DNA of 64,000 nt from Acinetobacter tandoii DSM 14970 = CIP 107469 (lineage in GTDB: Bacteria; Pseudomonadota; Gammaproteobacteria; Pseudomonadales; Moraxellaceae), in the NCBI RefSeq assembly GCF_000400735.1, contig NZ_KE007366.1:372001-436000 (forward strand), in the 5' to 3' direction. How positions within the stretch are numbered: position 1 is the stretch's first letter; every line of letters starts with the position of its first letter. Shown one piece after another: positions 54,658 through 61,764 of the stretch. Both the position numbers and the translations under genes were made by a program. Under the pieces are notes generated by a model. It was not told the DNA's origin. It was given only the letters and a program-made list of their open reading frames with translations, and searched no databases.

Positions 54658-55637
54658 TTAAAACGCCAGTTTGCCTACTCACTGTAGACAGTAAGCCCCT
54701 AAATGAGCAAATCCTTAAACGCATCATGAGTGTGACTGTAACGGACAATCGCGCAAATGAAGCAGATCAGCTCGACATTACTCTCGATGACAGCGATGGG
54801 GTTTTAGAGTTACCACGACGAGGAGTTAAAATTAATTGTCAGCTTGGTTTTGTGGGTGAAGGTATGCACGACAAGGGCGACTTCATTGTCGACGAAACTG
54901 AATGGTCAGGCTCCCCCGATATCATCACCATAAAAGCCTCCAGTGCAAATTTTAAAAGCAAAATTAAAGAGGCAAAGTCAAAATCTTACCATCGGAAAAA
55001 ATTTGGTGAGATCGCTACAGAGATTGCTAAAAATCATGACTTAACTTTAGTCATGACCGATGATTTAAAGAAAATTGACCTTCAGCATATCGACCAGACC
55101 AATGAATCAGATCTCAATCTACTTGTTCGGATCTCAAAGCAAAATGGCGCTGAAATGGCGGTTAAAAAAGATCGTTTACTCATCTTTAAAGCTGGTACCG
55201 CAAAAACTGCTTCTGGTAAAGATTTACCATCGATTACCCTTACCCGTAACGATGGCGACCAATTCCGTTATTCAGAGCAAGACCGCGACTCAGACTATAC
55301 AGGTGTATCTACAAGTTATCACGATACAGGTAAAGCCAAACGTGAAAAGGTGATTACTGGTGAAAAAGGCAAGGTGAAACACTTAAAAGGGACGTTTGCC
55401 AACAAAGCCGAAGCCGAACGTGCGAGTGCTGCAAAGATGGCTGAGATTAAGCGCCAAATGGCGAAATTCAGCATCAATTTGGCTTATGGTGTACCACAGA
55501 TCAGTACAGAGTCACCCATCCAACTACAGGGCTTTAAAGCTCAAGTTGATAAGCTGAAATGGATCGTTGAAAAAGCTACTCATAGTTATTCTACAAGTGG
55601 CTTGACTACGCAGCTCGAACTTGAATCAAATATTTGA
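54654..55637 (+). CDS. Late control / baseplate hub protein D (P2 gpD)
   Basis: A 327-residue hub of the gpD/gp27-like fold: KPLNEQILKRIMSVTVTDNRANEADQLDITLDD, then SDLNLLVRISKQNGAEMAVKKDRLLIFK. It sits under the spike. Its stop lies in an 18-base palindrome (55623-55640), followed by a terminator. Confidence 0.94.
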   Translation: MIKTPVCLLTVDSKPLNEQILKRIMSVTVTDNRANEADQLDITLDDSDGVLELPRRGVKINCQLGFVGEGMHDKGDFIVDETEWSGSPDIITIKASSANFKSKIKEAKSKSYHRKKFGEIATEIAKNHDLTLVMTDDLKKIDLQHIDQTNESDLNLLVRISKQNGAEMAVKKDRLLIFKAGTAKTASGKDLPSITLTRNDGDQFRYSEQDRDSDYTGVSTSYHDTGKAKREKVITGEKGKVKHLKGTFANKAEAERASAAKMAEIKRQMAKFSINLAYGVPQISTESPIQLQGFKAQVDKLKWIVEKATHSYSTSGLTTQLELESNI

Positions 55638-55650
55638 TTCACCAATAAAT

Positions 55651-55672
55651 AAAGCCACCCTAAGGTGGCTTT
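55651..55672. terminator. Terminator after D
   Basis: AAAGCCACC-CTAA-GGTGGCTTT. It ends the rightward late operon and also the leftward hicAB transcript. Confidence 0.8.
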
Positions 55673-55688
55673 ATGATTAAGAATCTAT

Positions 55689-56105
55689 TTAGGCAACGAC
55701 TAATTCAATCTTTCTATCAAGTGCATTAAATGCAGCTTCGATAGATTCCAATTTTGTTGAATGATCTAATGACCATAATCGATTAATTTGCGCTTGCTGC
55801 CAGTGCAATCTACGACCTAACTCTGCTCTAGTGACTTTTTGCTTTATCATTTCGTTATATAAAGCAACTTTTACAGCAACCTGTGCAGGTAAACGAATCA
55901 AATGTTCACCTTCAAGTGCTTGAGATGGCAAAGGTATTTCCTTTTTCCCATCCATATAATAGATCATTAAAGCCGTTTCAATTCCGTCCAAGGCTTCGCT
56001 CTGTGCCTCTTCTAAAGAATAACCAACGCTGTTAAGTTCAGGTAGATCACGGCATGTCACTACAAACGCATCACCTTCGCGAGCGATTTGTACTGAATAT
56101 TCCAT
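55689..56105 (-). CDS. hicB: HicB-family antitoxin
   Basis: A 138-residue antitoxin. The N-terminal degenerate RNase-H-like HicB fold (EYSVQIAREGDAFVVTCRDLPELNSVGYSLEEAQSEALDGIETAL) precedes a C-terminal helix-turn-helix (KVTRAELGRRLHWQQAQINRLW). It binds HicA and represses its own promoter. It follows hicA after a 76-base gap on the same strand. Confidence 0.88.
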   Translation of the reverse strand: MEYSVQIAREGDAFVVTCRDLPELNSVGYSLEEAQSEALDGIETALMIYYMDGKKEIPLPSQALEGEHLIRLPAQVAVKVALYNEMIKQKVTRAELGRRLHWQQAQINRLWSLDHSTKLESIEAAFNALDRKIELVVA

Positions 56106-56181
56106 AATTTATCCTCATAAATAAATAAACATATAGATAAATAAATTGAGCATACGTTTCGCTATTTAAGGGTCTAGGGGC

Positions 56182-56361
56182 TTAAAGCCCCAAGTCCTTC
56201 TTGATTTTTAAACGGGTTCCATTGGGTATCTCTTTACTGCCGTGGTCAGGGAAAACACTACGTTTATCATTTAACTGGATAATCCAGTGTGAACCCTTAC
56301 CGCGACGAACAAATATCACACCTTGTTCAATCAGCCACCGTTTAAACTCGCTATAGCTCAT
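56182..56361 (-). CDS. hicA: HicA-family mRNA interferase toxin
   Basis: A 59-residue toxin (MSYSEFKRWLIEQGVIF). GKGSHWII holds the histidine of HicA enzymes, and KEIPNGTRLKIKKDLGL is the conserved C-terminus. It cleaves messenger RNA and is neutralised by HicB. I chose the ATG at 56361; seven codons upstream a GTG or ATG keeps the frame open. It is a moron beside the late operon, probably for prophage stability. Confidence 0.88.
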   Translation of the reverse strand: MSYSEFKRWLIEQGVIFVRRGKGSHWIIQLNDKRSVFPDHGSKEIPNGTRLKIKKDLGL

Positions 56362-56394
56362 CGCTAGCTCCTGTCTAAACAATAAACCAATAAT

Positions 56395-56446
56395 ATAACA
56401 AATTTGTTATATATACAATATGAAATATATCAAATTTGTTATATTT
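56395..56446. promoter_or_regulatory. Probable HicB operator
   Basis: ATAACAAATTTGTTAT (56395-56410) is a perfect 16-base palindrome. ATCAAATTTGTTATATT follows 34 bases on as an imperfect second copy. They stand upstream of hicA, where the HicB helix-turn-helix should bind. Confidence 0.6.
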
Positions 56447-56526
56447 TTTGCTTGCTATCGTCGTCAAAGAGAGCGAACATATCCCTATTGAAACAATATT
56501 ATCATTTTGATTAATAGGACTTTTTT

Positions 56527-56712
56527 ATGACAAACGAACACTTAGAAGCTTACCAAATCCAAGTAAATCAGCTTAAAGCTAAACTTGACCATTTAAAGGA
56601 GCAGATTGAAAAATTAACTGAGGAACCAAACCCAACTGTAGCCCATGAAATTTGCTTAAATCATGTTCATGAAAATATGAATCAAATCATAAAGTTTTTA
56701 AGCCCACTATAA
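56527..56712 (+). CDS. Small coiled-coil phage protein
   Basis: A 61-residue protein, mostly a heptad-like helix (YQIQVNQLKAKLDHLKEQIEKLTE), then a short tail with a Cys and three His. Function unknown. A terminator follows, so it is a single-gene moron. Confidence 0.6.
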   Translation: MTNEHLEAYQIQVNQLKAKLDHLKEQIEKLTEEPNPTVAHEICLNHVHENMNQIIKFLSPL

Positions 56713-56718
56713 TCAAAC

Positions 56719-56742
56719 AGCCACCGAAAAGGTGGCTTTTTT
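56719..56742 (+). terminator. Terminator after the coiled-coil gene
   Basis: AGCCACC-GAAAA-GGTGGCT with a T run. Confidence 0.85.
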
Positions 56743-56875
56743 AATAGCCAAAAAAAATCCACTGTATGGGGTACAGTGGATAAGTCATGGAACTACTTTC
56801 TTCATAAAACTACTATACATCGTAGTTTTATAAAAATAAACTGATATTTCATAAGATCATAAAAATGGAAATATC

Positions 56876-57259
56876 ATGGTTAAATGTCCAACTTGTTTAA
56901 AAACGTGGTGGTTTTCAAGAGAAGTAAAGTGCGACTGCGCCAAACCAAAACGCATGGTCGAAAACAAACAATCACGAGTTTGGATGAATCTTAAAACTGG
57001 TGATGATTCAACACAGCATTACGATGACGCAACTTTTAAAAGACTATTTTTAAATGATTTTGCTACTTCAGAATCAAAAGAAATCCTTCAACCATTGCAC
57101 CAGGATAATTCCAATTGTTGCGAATCAAGCTCTATACATAATAATCATTCCTCAGACCATAGCCATTCAAGCTGTAATTCTAATTTTGGCTCTAATGAGT
57201 ATGGATCTAGTTCAGGATCGGACTACAGCAGCTCGTCCAGTTCGGGTTCGGATTATTGA
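56876..57259 (+). CDS. Zinc-knuckle protein with Ser/His/Asn-rich tail
   Basis: A 127-residue protein. CPTCLKTWWFSREVKCDC at residues 4-21 gives a four-cysteine site. The C-terminal 50 residues are rich in Ser, His, Asn and Gly (SSDHSHSSCNSN, GSDYSSSSSSGSDY) and look disordered. No family known. The same ATGGAAATATCATG start context is used at 50005. Confidence 0.55.
   Translation: MVKCPTCLKTWWFSREVKCDCAKPKRMVENKQSRVWMNLKTGDDSTQHYDDATFKRLFLNDFATSESKEILQPLHQDNSNCCESSSIHNNHSSDHSHSSCNSNFGSNEYGSSSGSDYSSSSSSGSDY
57099..57108 (+). repeat. ACCAGGATAA copy 3
   Basis: Third exact copy, inside the low-complexity half of the gene at 56876. Confidence 0.8.
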
Positions 57260-57260
57260 C

Positions 57261-57599
57261 ATGCAATATACCAATTTAAAATATTTAACAGGTTTTCTTC
57301 ATTATCTTAATAAGCATCATATTTATTTAAGATCGCGTAGAAATGGCATAGTGATGCACTTTTTAAAACTATGCCACTGTCAAACTGAAGGACTAAAATG
57401 GACTTTTTCAGAAGGTCATTTTCCATTTGACCCTAAAACAGTCCCAAAGATAAAAAGTAGAAAAGCTCGTAAAAACTGTTATCGATGTTTTTCAAAATAT
57501 AAAAGGCCACTAGGTGCCGAAAAATCAAATAATGTTTGGGGTGAAGTAAACGATTTTTTTAGGCAAAATAAAAATGAAATTATAGCTTCTCAACATTAA
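57261..57599 (+). CDS. Hypothetical basic phage protein
   Basis: A 112-residue Arg/Lys/His-rich protein (MQYTNLKYLTGFLHYLNKHH start, CHC near residue 44, CYRC near residue 80). The cysteine pairs may bind zinc. It begins one base after the stop of the previous gene, so the two are coupled. Function unknown. Confidence 0.55.
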   Translation: MQYTNLKYLTGFLHYLNKHHIYLRSRRNGIVMHFLKLCHCQTEGLKWTFSEGHFPFDPKTVPKIKSRKARKNCYRCFSKYKRPLGAEKSNNVWGEVNDFFRQNKNEIIASQH

Positions 57600-57604
57600 C
57601 CTAT

Positions 57605-57632
57605 AAAAAACCACTCATTAGAGTGGTTTTTT
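57605..57632. terminator. Bidirectional terminator
   Basis: AAAAAACCACTC-ATT-AGAGTGGTTTTTT separates two converging transcripts. Confidence 0.8.
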
Positions 57633-57644
57633 AATCATTTCAAA

Positions 57645-58469
57645 TTAATAACTTTCTATTTTTTTTGCCAAATAAATATTGCCACTTTCTCCTCTATACT
57701 CCAGATCTCCGTTGGTATCGATCACAAAATATTGGGTCTCGTCAGGATCTTTATAACGGAAAGTATTTCCATCCTTGACTAACTCATAAGGCTTCATAGT
57801 CGCATCAATATAGAATTCTTTTTTAAAGTATTGCTGTCCCTTTTTATAAATTACATCAATATGGTCTGTTAACCCATTTGGTGAAATCCACGTCCCTATC
57901 ACATCGCCATCAACATCAGCTTTTAGACTCAATAACTTATTAAAATCATCAGCATTCAAACCAATAAACTTGATTTCTAAATTTGGATCAAAGTGTGTGG
58001 TTGCCCATGCAGCTACACTTTTCTCACCCTGAATTCGATACATGATAAATGTACGCTCATAAGTTTCTTTATCAGCATCTTTTATTTGATTGGCGATTAA
58101 TTCAAGCTGCTGTTTCGTTAAACGCTTAGACAACTCAACTTGTACTTTTCGGGTAATATTTCCGCGTTTATCATCAGAAATAATTTCATAGCTTGGCTTG
58201 TCCACAGACTGTTGGGTGTCTGTTGATGGCTTCGACGTATCTGCTGTGTTTTCTGCAATTGCCGCATTTTTGTTTGGATCTGGCGCTGTTAAAGTAATAA
58301 TAATGCTTAATATGATTGTCCCTACAAAACCAAACAATAAAACCTGTCCCCTTGTAACGGGTTTACTTTTTCTAAAGTTTTGAAATTTCTTAGGACTCAC
58401 CAAACCGATTAGAGTTAATACCCATAAAACAATCACTGTCAAAAATGACAAAACGAATATAGCTTCCAT
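57645..58469 (-). CDS. Membrane protein of unknown function
   Basis: A 274-residue protein. Two N-terminal membrane segments (residues about 3-24 and 41-62) are followed by a Thr/Ser-rich linker and a soluble domain (residues 90-274) with YERTFIMYRIQGE, AWATTHFDPN and IGTWISPNG. The domain lies outside or inside depending on topology. No family is recognised. It is transcribed opposite to its neighbours, in the style of a lysogenic conversion or superinfection gene; that role is inference. Confidence 0.65.
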   Translation of the reverse strand: MEAIFVLSFLTVIVLWVLTLIGLVSPKKFQNFRKSKPVTRGQVLLFGFVGTIILSIIITLTAPDPNKNAAIAENTADTSKPSTDTQQSVDKPSYEIISDDKRGNITRKVQVELSKRLTKQQLELIANQIKDADKETYERTFIMYRIQGEKSVAAWATTHFDPNLEIKFIGLNADDFNKLLSLKADVDGDVIGTWISPNGLTDHIDVIYKKGQQYFKKEFYIDATMKPYELVKDGNTFRYKDPDETQYFVIDTNGDLEYRGESGNIYLAKKIESY

Positions 58470-58880
58470 AATTAACCCCTCTATAAAATTTTAATAAATA
58501 TAATGTATTAACTTATAAACAATGGATGACACGATGTATAAGTTCACAATGACCCTATCCATCAGCTCATAATGAGCCAAAGCATTGTATCAAAATGACC
58601 CTTTCTTTCCTTATATAAATAAAATAAGCAGTAGAGTTATAAAAGAATCTAAAAATTATCATTCGCCAAACATTAGAAATTCTTGCTTTACCAACATTCC
58701 CCCATCCTGAAATCAAATCAAAAGTTAAATTCTCTTGCTTTCAAAAAAAAATATGATTATATTTCGGAAATCACAGCAAAATCTGTGAGCAGGCGTAGGA
58801 ACCTGTTGTAATATCACTGAGCGCAAATCAAAGTCGCTTATGCGGCATTTTTTTTGCCAACTGTTTAGTCAGTCGTTTTG
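58470..58880. other. Promoter region without genes
   Basis: A 410-base AT-rich gap between the divergent membrane-protein gene and the structured RNA. It should contain promoters in both directions, but none is certain. Confidence 0.4.
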
Positions 58881-58975
58881 GTAGGCTAGGCAGGGCAGCT
58901 TCGTGCTGGCCGTACTCAGTGAACGGTATTCCTACACCCTGCTTAGTCTGCCACCATCCCGTAGGAAGGATGGTG
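58881..58975 (+). ncRNA. C4-like structured RNA candidate of the prophage
   Basis: GTAGG (58881-58885) can pair with CCTAC (58931-58935), and GCAGGG (58890-58895) with CCCTGC (58937-58942), an interlocked order. A GCAGC-TTCGT-GCTG hairpin lies between. CACCATCC (58952-58959) pairs with GGATGGTG (58968-58975). The style and position before early phage genes recall the C4 antisense RNA of P1-like phages. It precedes the gene at 59010 by 35 bases. Confidence 0.5.
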
Positions 58976-59009
58976 TCAGGTTCTAAAACTTGTCACTGAG
59001 AAAACGCCT

Positions 59010-59231
59010 ATGAACACTTCTTCAAAAAGTGTGCATCCTGTTCGCACACGTCTACACCCTGAATTTATTGGTCCAGCCCATCCACGTGAAGTACTTCATC
59101 ACGTTTTAACAAATCAAACTGCCCAACAAAAATATCCAGCTACGCGCTCATTCAAATTATTTGTACACCCTTCGATTATTGCCTTCATATTTTTCGTCTA
59201 TGCCCTAACAAACATAGGCGGTGCAGTATGA
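59010..59231 (+). CDS. Small phage membrane protein
   Basis: A 73-residue protein with one C-terminal membrane segment (VHPSIIAFIFFVYALTNIGG). Family unknown. Translation may be controlled by the structured RNA just upstream. It overlaps the next gene by four bases. Confidence 0.55.
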   Translation: MNTSSKSVHPVRTRLHPEFIGPAHPREVLHHVLTNQTAQQKYPATRSFKLFVHPSIIAFIFFVYALTNIGGAV

Positions 59232-59404
59232 GCGTATATATCTACACCGAACTAGGCACTGAAAAAATGTGTAGTAGTTGCGGTGAGTTCTACCCTTTCG
59301 ACGAAGAATTTTTTAATAAGAATGGCATTCGTAATGGTCGCCAACAGTGGACTGCGAAATGCAAAGCCTGCTTTGCCGAACTTTATCGGGGGGCAGTAAT
59401 ATGA
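59228..59404 (+). CDS. Small zinc-ribbon protein
   Basis: A 58-residue protein with CSSC near residues 15-18 and CKAC near residues 45-48, a four-cysteine zinc ribbon. The stretch FYPFDEEFFNKNG suggests the small HNH-related zinc proteins of phages. It overlaps both neighbours by four bases, so it is part of the early operon. Confidence 0.7.
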   Translation: MSVYIYTELGTEKMCSSCGEFYPFDEEFFNKNGIRNGRQQWTAKCKACFAELYRGAVI

Positions 59405-60078
59405 AATTACTTTTACAACAAAACGAATATCCCCTCATAGCTTCGCCAGAATTGGCGAAGGTACTGGGGATCACCGCAGCAACCTTTCTGCAAAAGCTCT
59501 ATTTTTTAATTAATGAAACTTCAAAGCGTAAATCCAAAAAGAATCTAACCACTTACAAAGGTCGTAAGTGGTGGTTTCATACATTTGAAGAATGGCAAGC
59601 AACCTTAGGCATGTTTAGCGTATCAACCATCAAACGAGCAGTCGCTAAACTTAAAGAATTAGGTTTAATTCAAGTTGCTAAATTGTCTGAAATAAAGTCC
59701 ATACGTGTGAACTACTACACCATCGATTATAAGAAATTAAAGACCCTATTTTGTATCGACGTACCGACCAAGAATGCCCCTGCAGCTAAACCTGTACCGC
59801 CACCGCACCAGGATAAAATTGTCGGGACTGAAGCACCACAAAACCCACAAGCAACCCCTGAACAGTTAAAGGAATTGCCCGATAAACAACGGCAGCTCTA
59901 TAACCAGTTACGCAACTTAAAACTCGATATAACCCCAGATGATCCATTACTCGAAATTTGGGCACACAACGCAAGACTCATTACGGCCTATGCTGCTTCA
60001 GCATCCTCGCGTTTAGACATCGCTAAATGGCACTGGCATACCCCTGAACAAATTTTTCCAAACCATTTATTGGCTTAA
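59401..60078 (+). CDS. Phage replication protein with winged-helix start
   Basis: A 225-residue protein. Residues 10-105 form a winged helix (ELAKVLGITAATFLQKLYFLI, FSVSTIKRAVAKLKELGLIQVAK) as in phage replication or ParB-like O proteins. A Pro/Ala-rich linker leads to a helical tail. It probably binds the origin or guides the helicase protein encoded downstream. The ATG at 59401 overlaps the gene before it. Confidence 0.65.
   Translation: MKLLLQQNEYPLIASPELAKVLGITAATFLQKLYFLINETSKRKSKKNLTTYKGRKWWFHTFEEWQATLGMFSVSTIKRAVAKLKELGLIQVAKLSEIKSIRVNYYTIDYKKLKTLFCIDVPTKNAPAAKPVPPPHQDKIVGTEAPQNPQATPEQLKELPDKQRQLYNQLRNLKLDITPDDPLLEIWAHNARLITAYAASASSRLDIAKWHWHTPEQIFPNHLLA
59807..59816 (+). repeat. ACCAGGATAA copy 4
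   Basis: Fourth exact copy, in the linker of the winged-helix gene. Confidence 0.8.
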
Positions 60079-60087
60079 GGACGAATC

Positions 60088-60405
60088 ATGAGAATAGAAA
60101 AAATAATCATCCGAATTAAAAATCCGCACACAAATAAACGTCAGCTTTTTATTAGTTCAAAAAAACTGCATCAGATTTTAGGGTGCGACATTTCATATAA
60201 AACATTCATTGAAACGAATGTAATATGGTCACGTTTACGAGAAAATATCGACTATCACTTTAATCAAGAGTTCGATACTTTTAATTTAAGCATCTGCGCT
60301 GTTCAAGCCATTTTAATAATGGAGAACACAGAATTAAGTTGGAGATTATTTAATGAGCTTACAGACCTGATCAACAGCGGTTTCCCAACCATTCTAATTA
60401 AATAA
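60088..60405 (+). CDS. AntA/AntB-like phage protein
   Basis: A 105-residue protein. SSKKLHQILGCDISYKTFI and RENIDYHF resemble the N-terminal part of AntA/AntB antirepressors. It may modulate the prophage switch. The match is a pattern only. Confidence 0.5.
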   Translation: MRIEKIIIRIKNPHTNKRQLFISSKKLHQILGCDISYKTFIETNVIWSRLRENIDYHFNQEFDTFNLSICAVQAILIMENTELSWRLFNELTDLINSGFPTILIK

Positions 60406-60416
60406 AGGGGAAAGTC

Positions 60417-60644
60417 ATGTATCAACTAAATGAAGAGTCTTATTATCTCTTGCAACAGCTTAAAAATAAGGTGGGATTTATTCGTCGAATTTCTACATCT
60501 GGTAGAGGTGTAGAAAATATCGAAGTTATTTCAGTAGAACAAATCGCCACTATATTTGATGAAATGGAGCATCAGCTCGACAACATTTTGACTGGTGTCG
60601 AAGGGACTAAACTTCTTCAACCATTAGATGAATCATCTTCATAA
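60417..60644 (+). CDS. Hypothetical phage protein
   Basis: A 75-residue acidic protein with no known family. Its end overlaps the repressor gene tail-to-tail by 38 bases, so the two transcripts converge. Confidence 0.55.
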   Translation: MYQLNEESYYLLQQLKNKVGFIRRISTSGRGVENIEVISVEQIATIFDEMEHQLDNILTGVEGTKLLQPLDESSS

Positions 60645-60948
60645 TTTTAGCTTGTTTATTTTCATCGACTTGATCGAGCAGCCTGAGTATTTCAATATGC
60701 TCAGGCTTTACAGTTTTTAATGATTCATTTTTCTTAATACCAAAAACCACATACATCATATCAAAGCCTATCTCCTCAAGAGCTTGTAATACTCTCAAGT
60801 CAAACGGTTCCCCTCTCTTTTCAAACCGAACCCAACTTTGTTCTTTCATGTTTACTTCATCAGCTGCTGCTTTCTGTGTCAGCCCAATACGCTTGCGCTC
60901 TGATCTCAAGCGGTCACCACGGTCTAAAGAAATAAAATTACGTTCCAT
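60607..60948 (-). CDS. XRE-family repressor
   Basis: A 113-residue regulator with an N-terminal helix-turn-helix (GDRLRSERKRIGLTQKAAADEVNMKEQSWVRFEKRG) and a helical tail. It should be the prophage repressor: it is transcribed leftwards from a switch region with operators and faces the RHH gene at 61061. It lacks a peptidase domain, so RecA-dependent cleavage is not expected. Confidence 0.8.
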   Translation of the reverse strand: MERNFISLDRGDRLRSERKRIGLTQKAAADEVNMKEQSWVRFEKRGEPFDLRVLQALEEIGFDMMYVVFGIKKNESLKTVKPEHIEILRLLDQVDENKQAKIMKMIHLMVEEV

Positions 60949-60965
60949 AGTATTTCCTGTTGAAA

Positions 60966-61028
60966 ACTATCATATATAGTAGTAAATTGTTTTTTGTGAA
61001 AATCAAACATTGCACGATTTTCACAAAA
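60966..61028. promoter_or_regulatory. Lysogeny switch operators
   Basis: TTTTGTGAAAATC (60992-61004) and GATTTTCACAAAA (61016-61028) are a perfect 13-base inverted repeat, eleven bases apart. ACTAT / ATAGT arms lie at 60966-60980. Both stand between the divergent repressor and RHH genes. Confidence 0.65.
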
Positions 61029-61060
61029 TAACCAGTGTAGCCTTTTACAGAGTCAATGCA

Positions 61061-61225
61061 ATGAATGCAAATCCGAATAAGCAAATCGTTTACCGTCTTG
61101 ATGAAACCGAACATAAAAAGCTTCGTCTGAAAGCTGCTGAAGAAGGTCTAACCCCTAACCAATACGCTAGAAAATTCATGCGAGATCACATTAACCAATC
61201 TGATAAAAGCGTACAGAAATCATAA
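61061..61225 (+). CDS. Ribbon-helix-helix switch protein
   Basis: A 54-residue protein with the RHH pattern (KQIVYRLDETEHKKLRLKAAEEGLTPNQYARKFM). It faces the repressor across the operators and may play the Cox/Cro role. I chose the ATG at 61061. Confidence 0.7.
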   Translation: MNANPNKQIVYRLDETEHKKLRLKAAEEGLTPNQYARKFMRDHINQSDKSVQKS

Positions 61226-61373
61226 AAGACCGCTTTTCGGCTTCTCACAGATTCGGAAGCCATTCGTGTAATCATTTAGTAAAGAAATGAAACTGTTTGT
61301 AAAAACAGTAAAAAATAACAAGTGAGTGTCGTCGGGAGCAACAAATCACTTGGTCGATTCACTAGGGGTAATA

Positions 61374-61757
61374 ATGAGTAAATCTATAGGATTCTACTGT
61401 CCGCATTGCGAACGCAGAATGCACGTCACAAGTCGTAAAAGACCGTCACCTTTGCTTCATAACATTATCGTCAGTTGTCAAAATCCCGACTGTTTAGCGA
61501 GTTTTGCTGCAGATCTAGAAATTACACGATCTATCCATAACAGCCTTAGCCCTAAACCTGATCTTTCACTGACAAAGCAAAAGTGGGAAATCGAAATAGA
61601 AATGCAGTTATTCGCTTTAGAGCTGCAGCCCGAAATTGATCAATTTCAAAAATCTTATGTCGAAGGTGCAATCAATGCCTTGTTCTGGACAAACAAAATT
61701 GATTTGGCCACCGCGCAAAACTATCGCAATCGTCTCCTCCAAATGAAATTGATCTAG
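61374..61757 (+). CDS. Ogr/Delta-like late gene activator with C-terminal extension
   Basis: A 127-residue protein. The N-terminal CPHC (Cys9, Cys12) and CQNPDC (Cys35, Cys40) followed by LASF match the zinc site of P2 Ogr (which reads CPLC ... CQNVNCSATF). Ogr turns on P2 late promoters by binding a dyad upstream of them. Here four matched dyads stand upstream of the late operons. The protein is longer than Ogr (72 residues), with a helical extension. I chose the ATG at 61374, preceded by AGGGGTAAT. Confidence 0.82.
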   Translation: MSKSIGFYCPHCERRMHVTSRKRPSPLLHNIIVSCQNPDCLASFAADLEITRSIHNSLSPKPDLSLTKQKWEIEIEMQLFALELQPEIDQFQKSYVEGAINALFWTNKIDLATAQNYRNRLLQMKLI

Positions 61758-61764
61758 GTAACTC

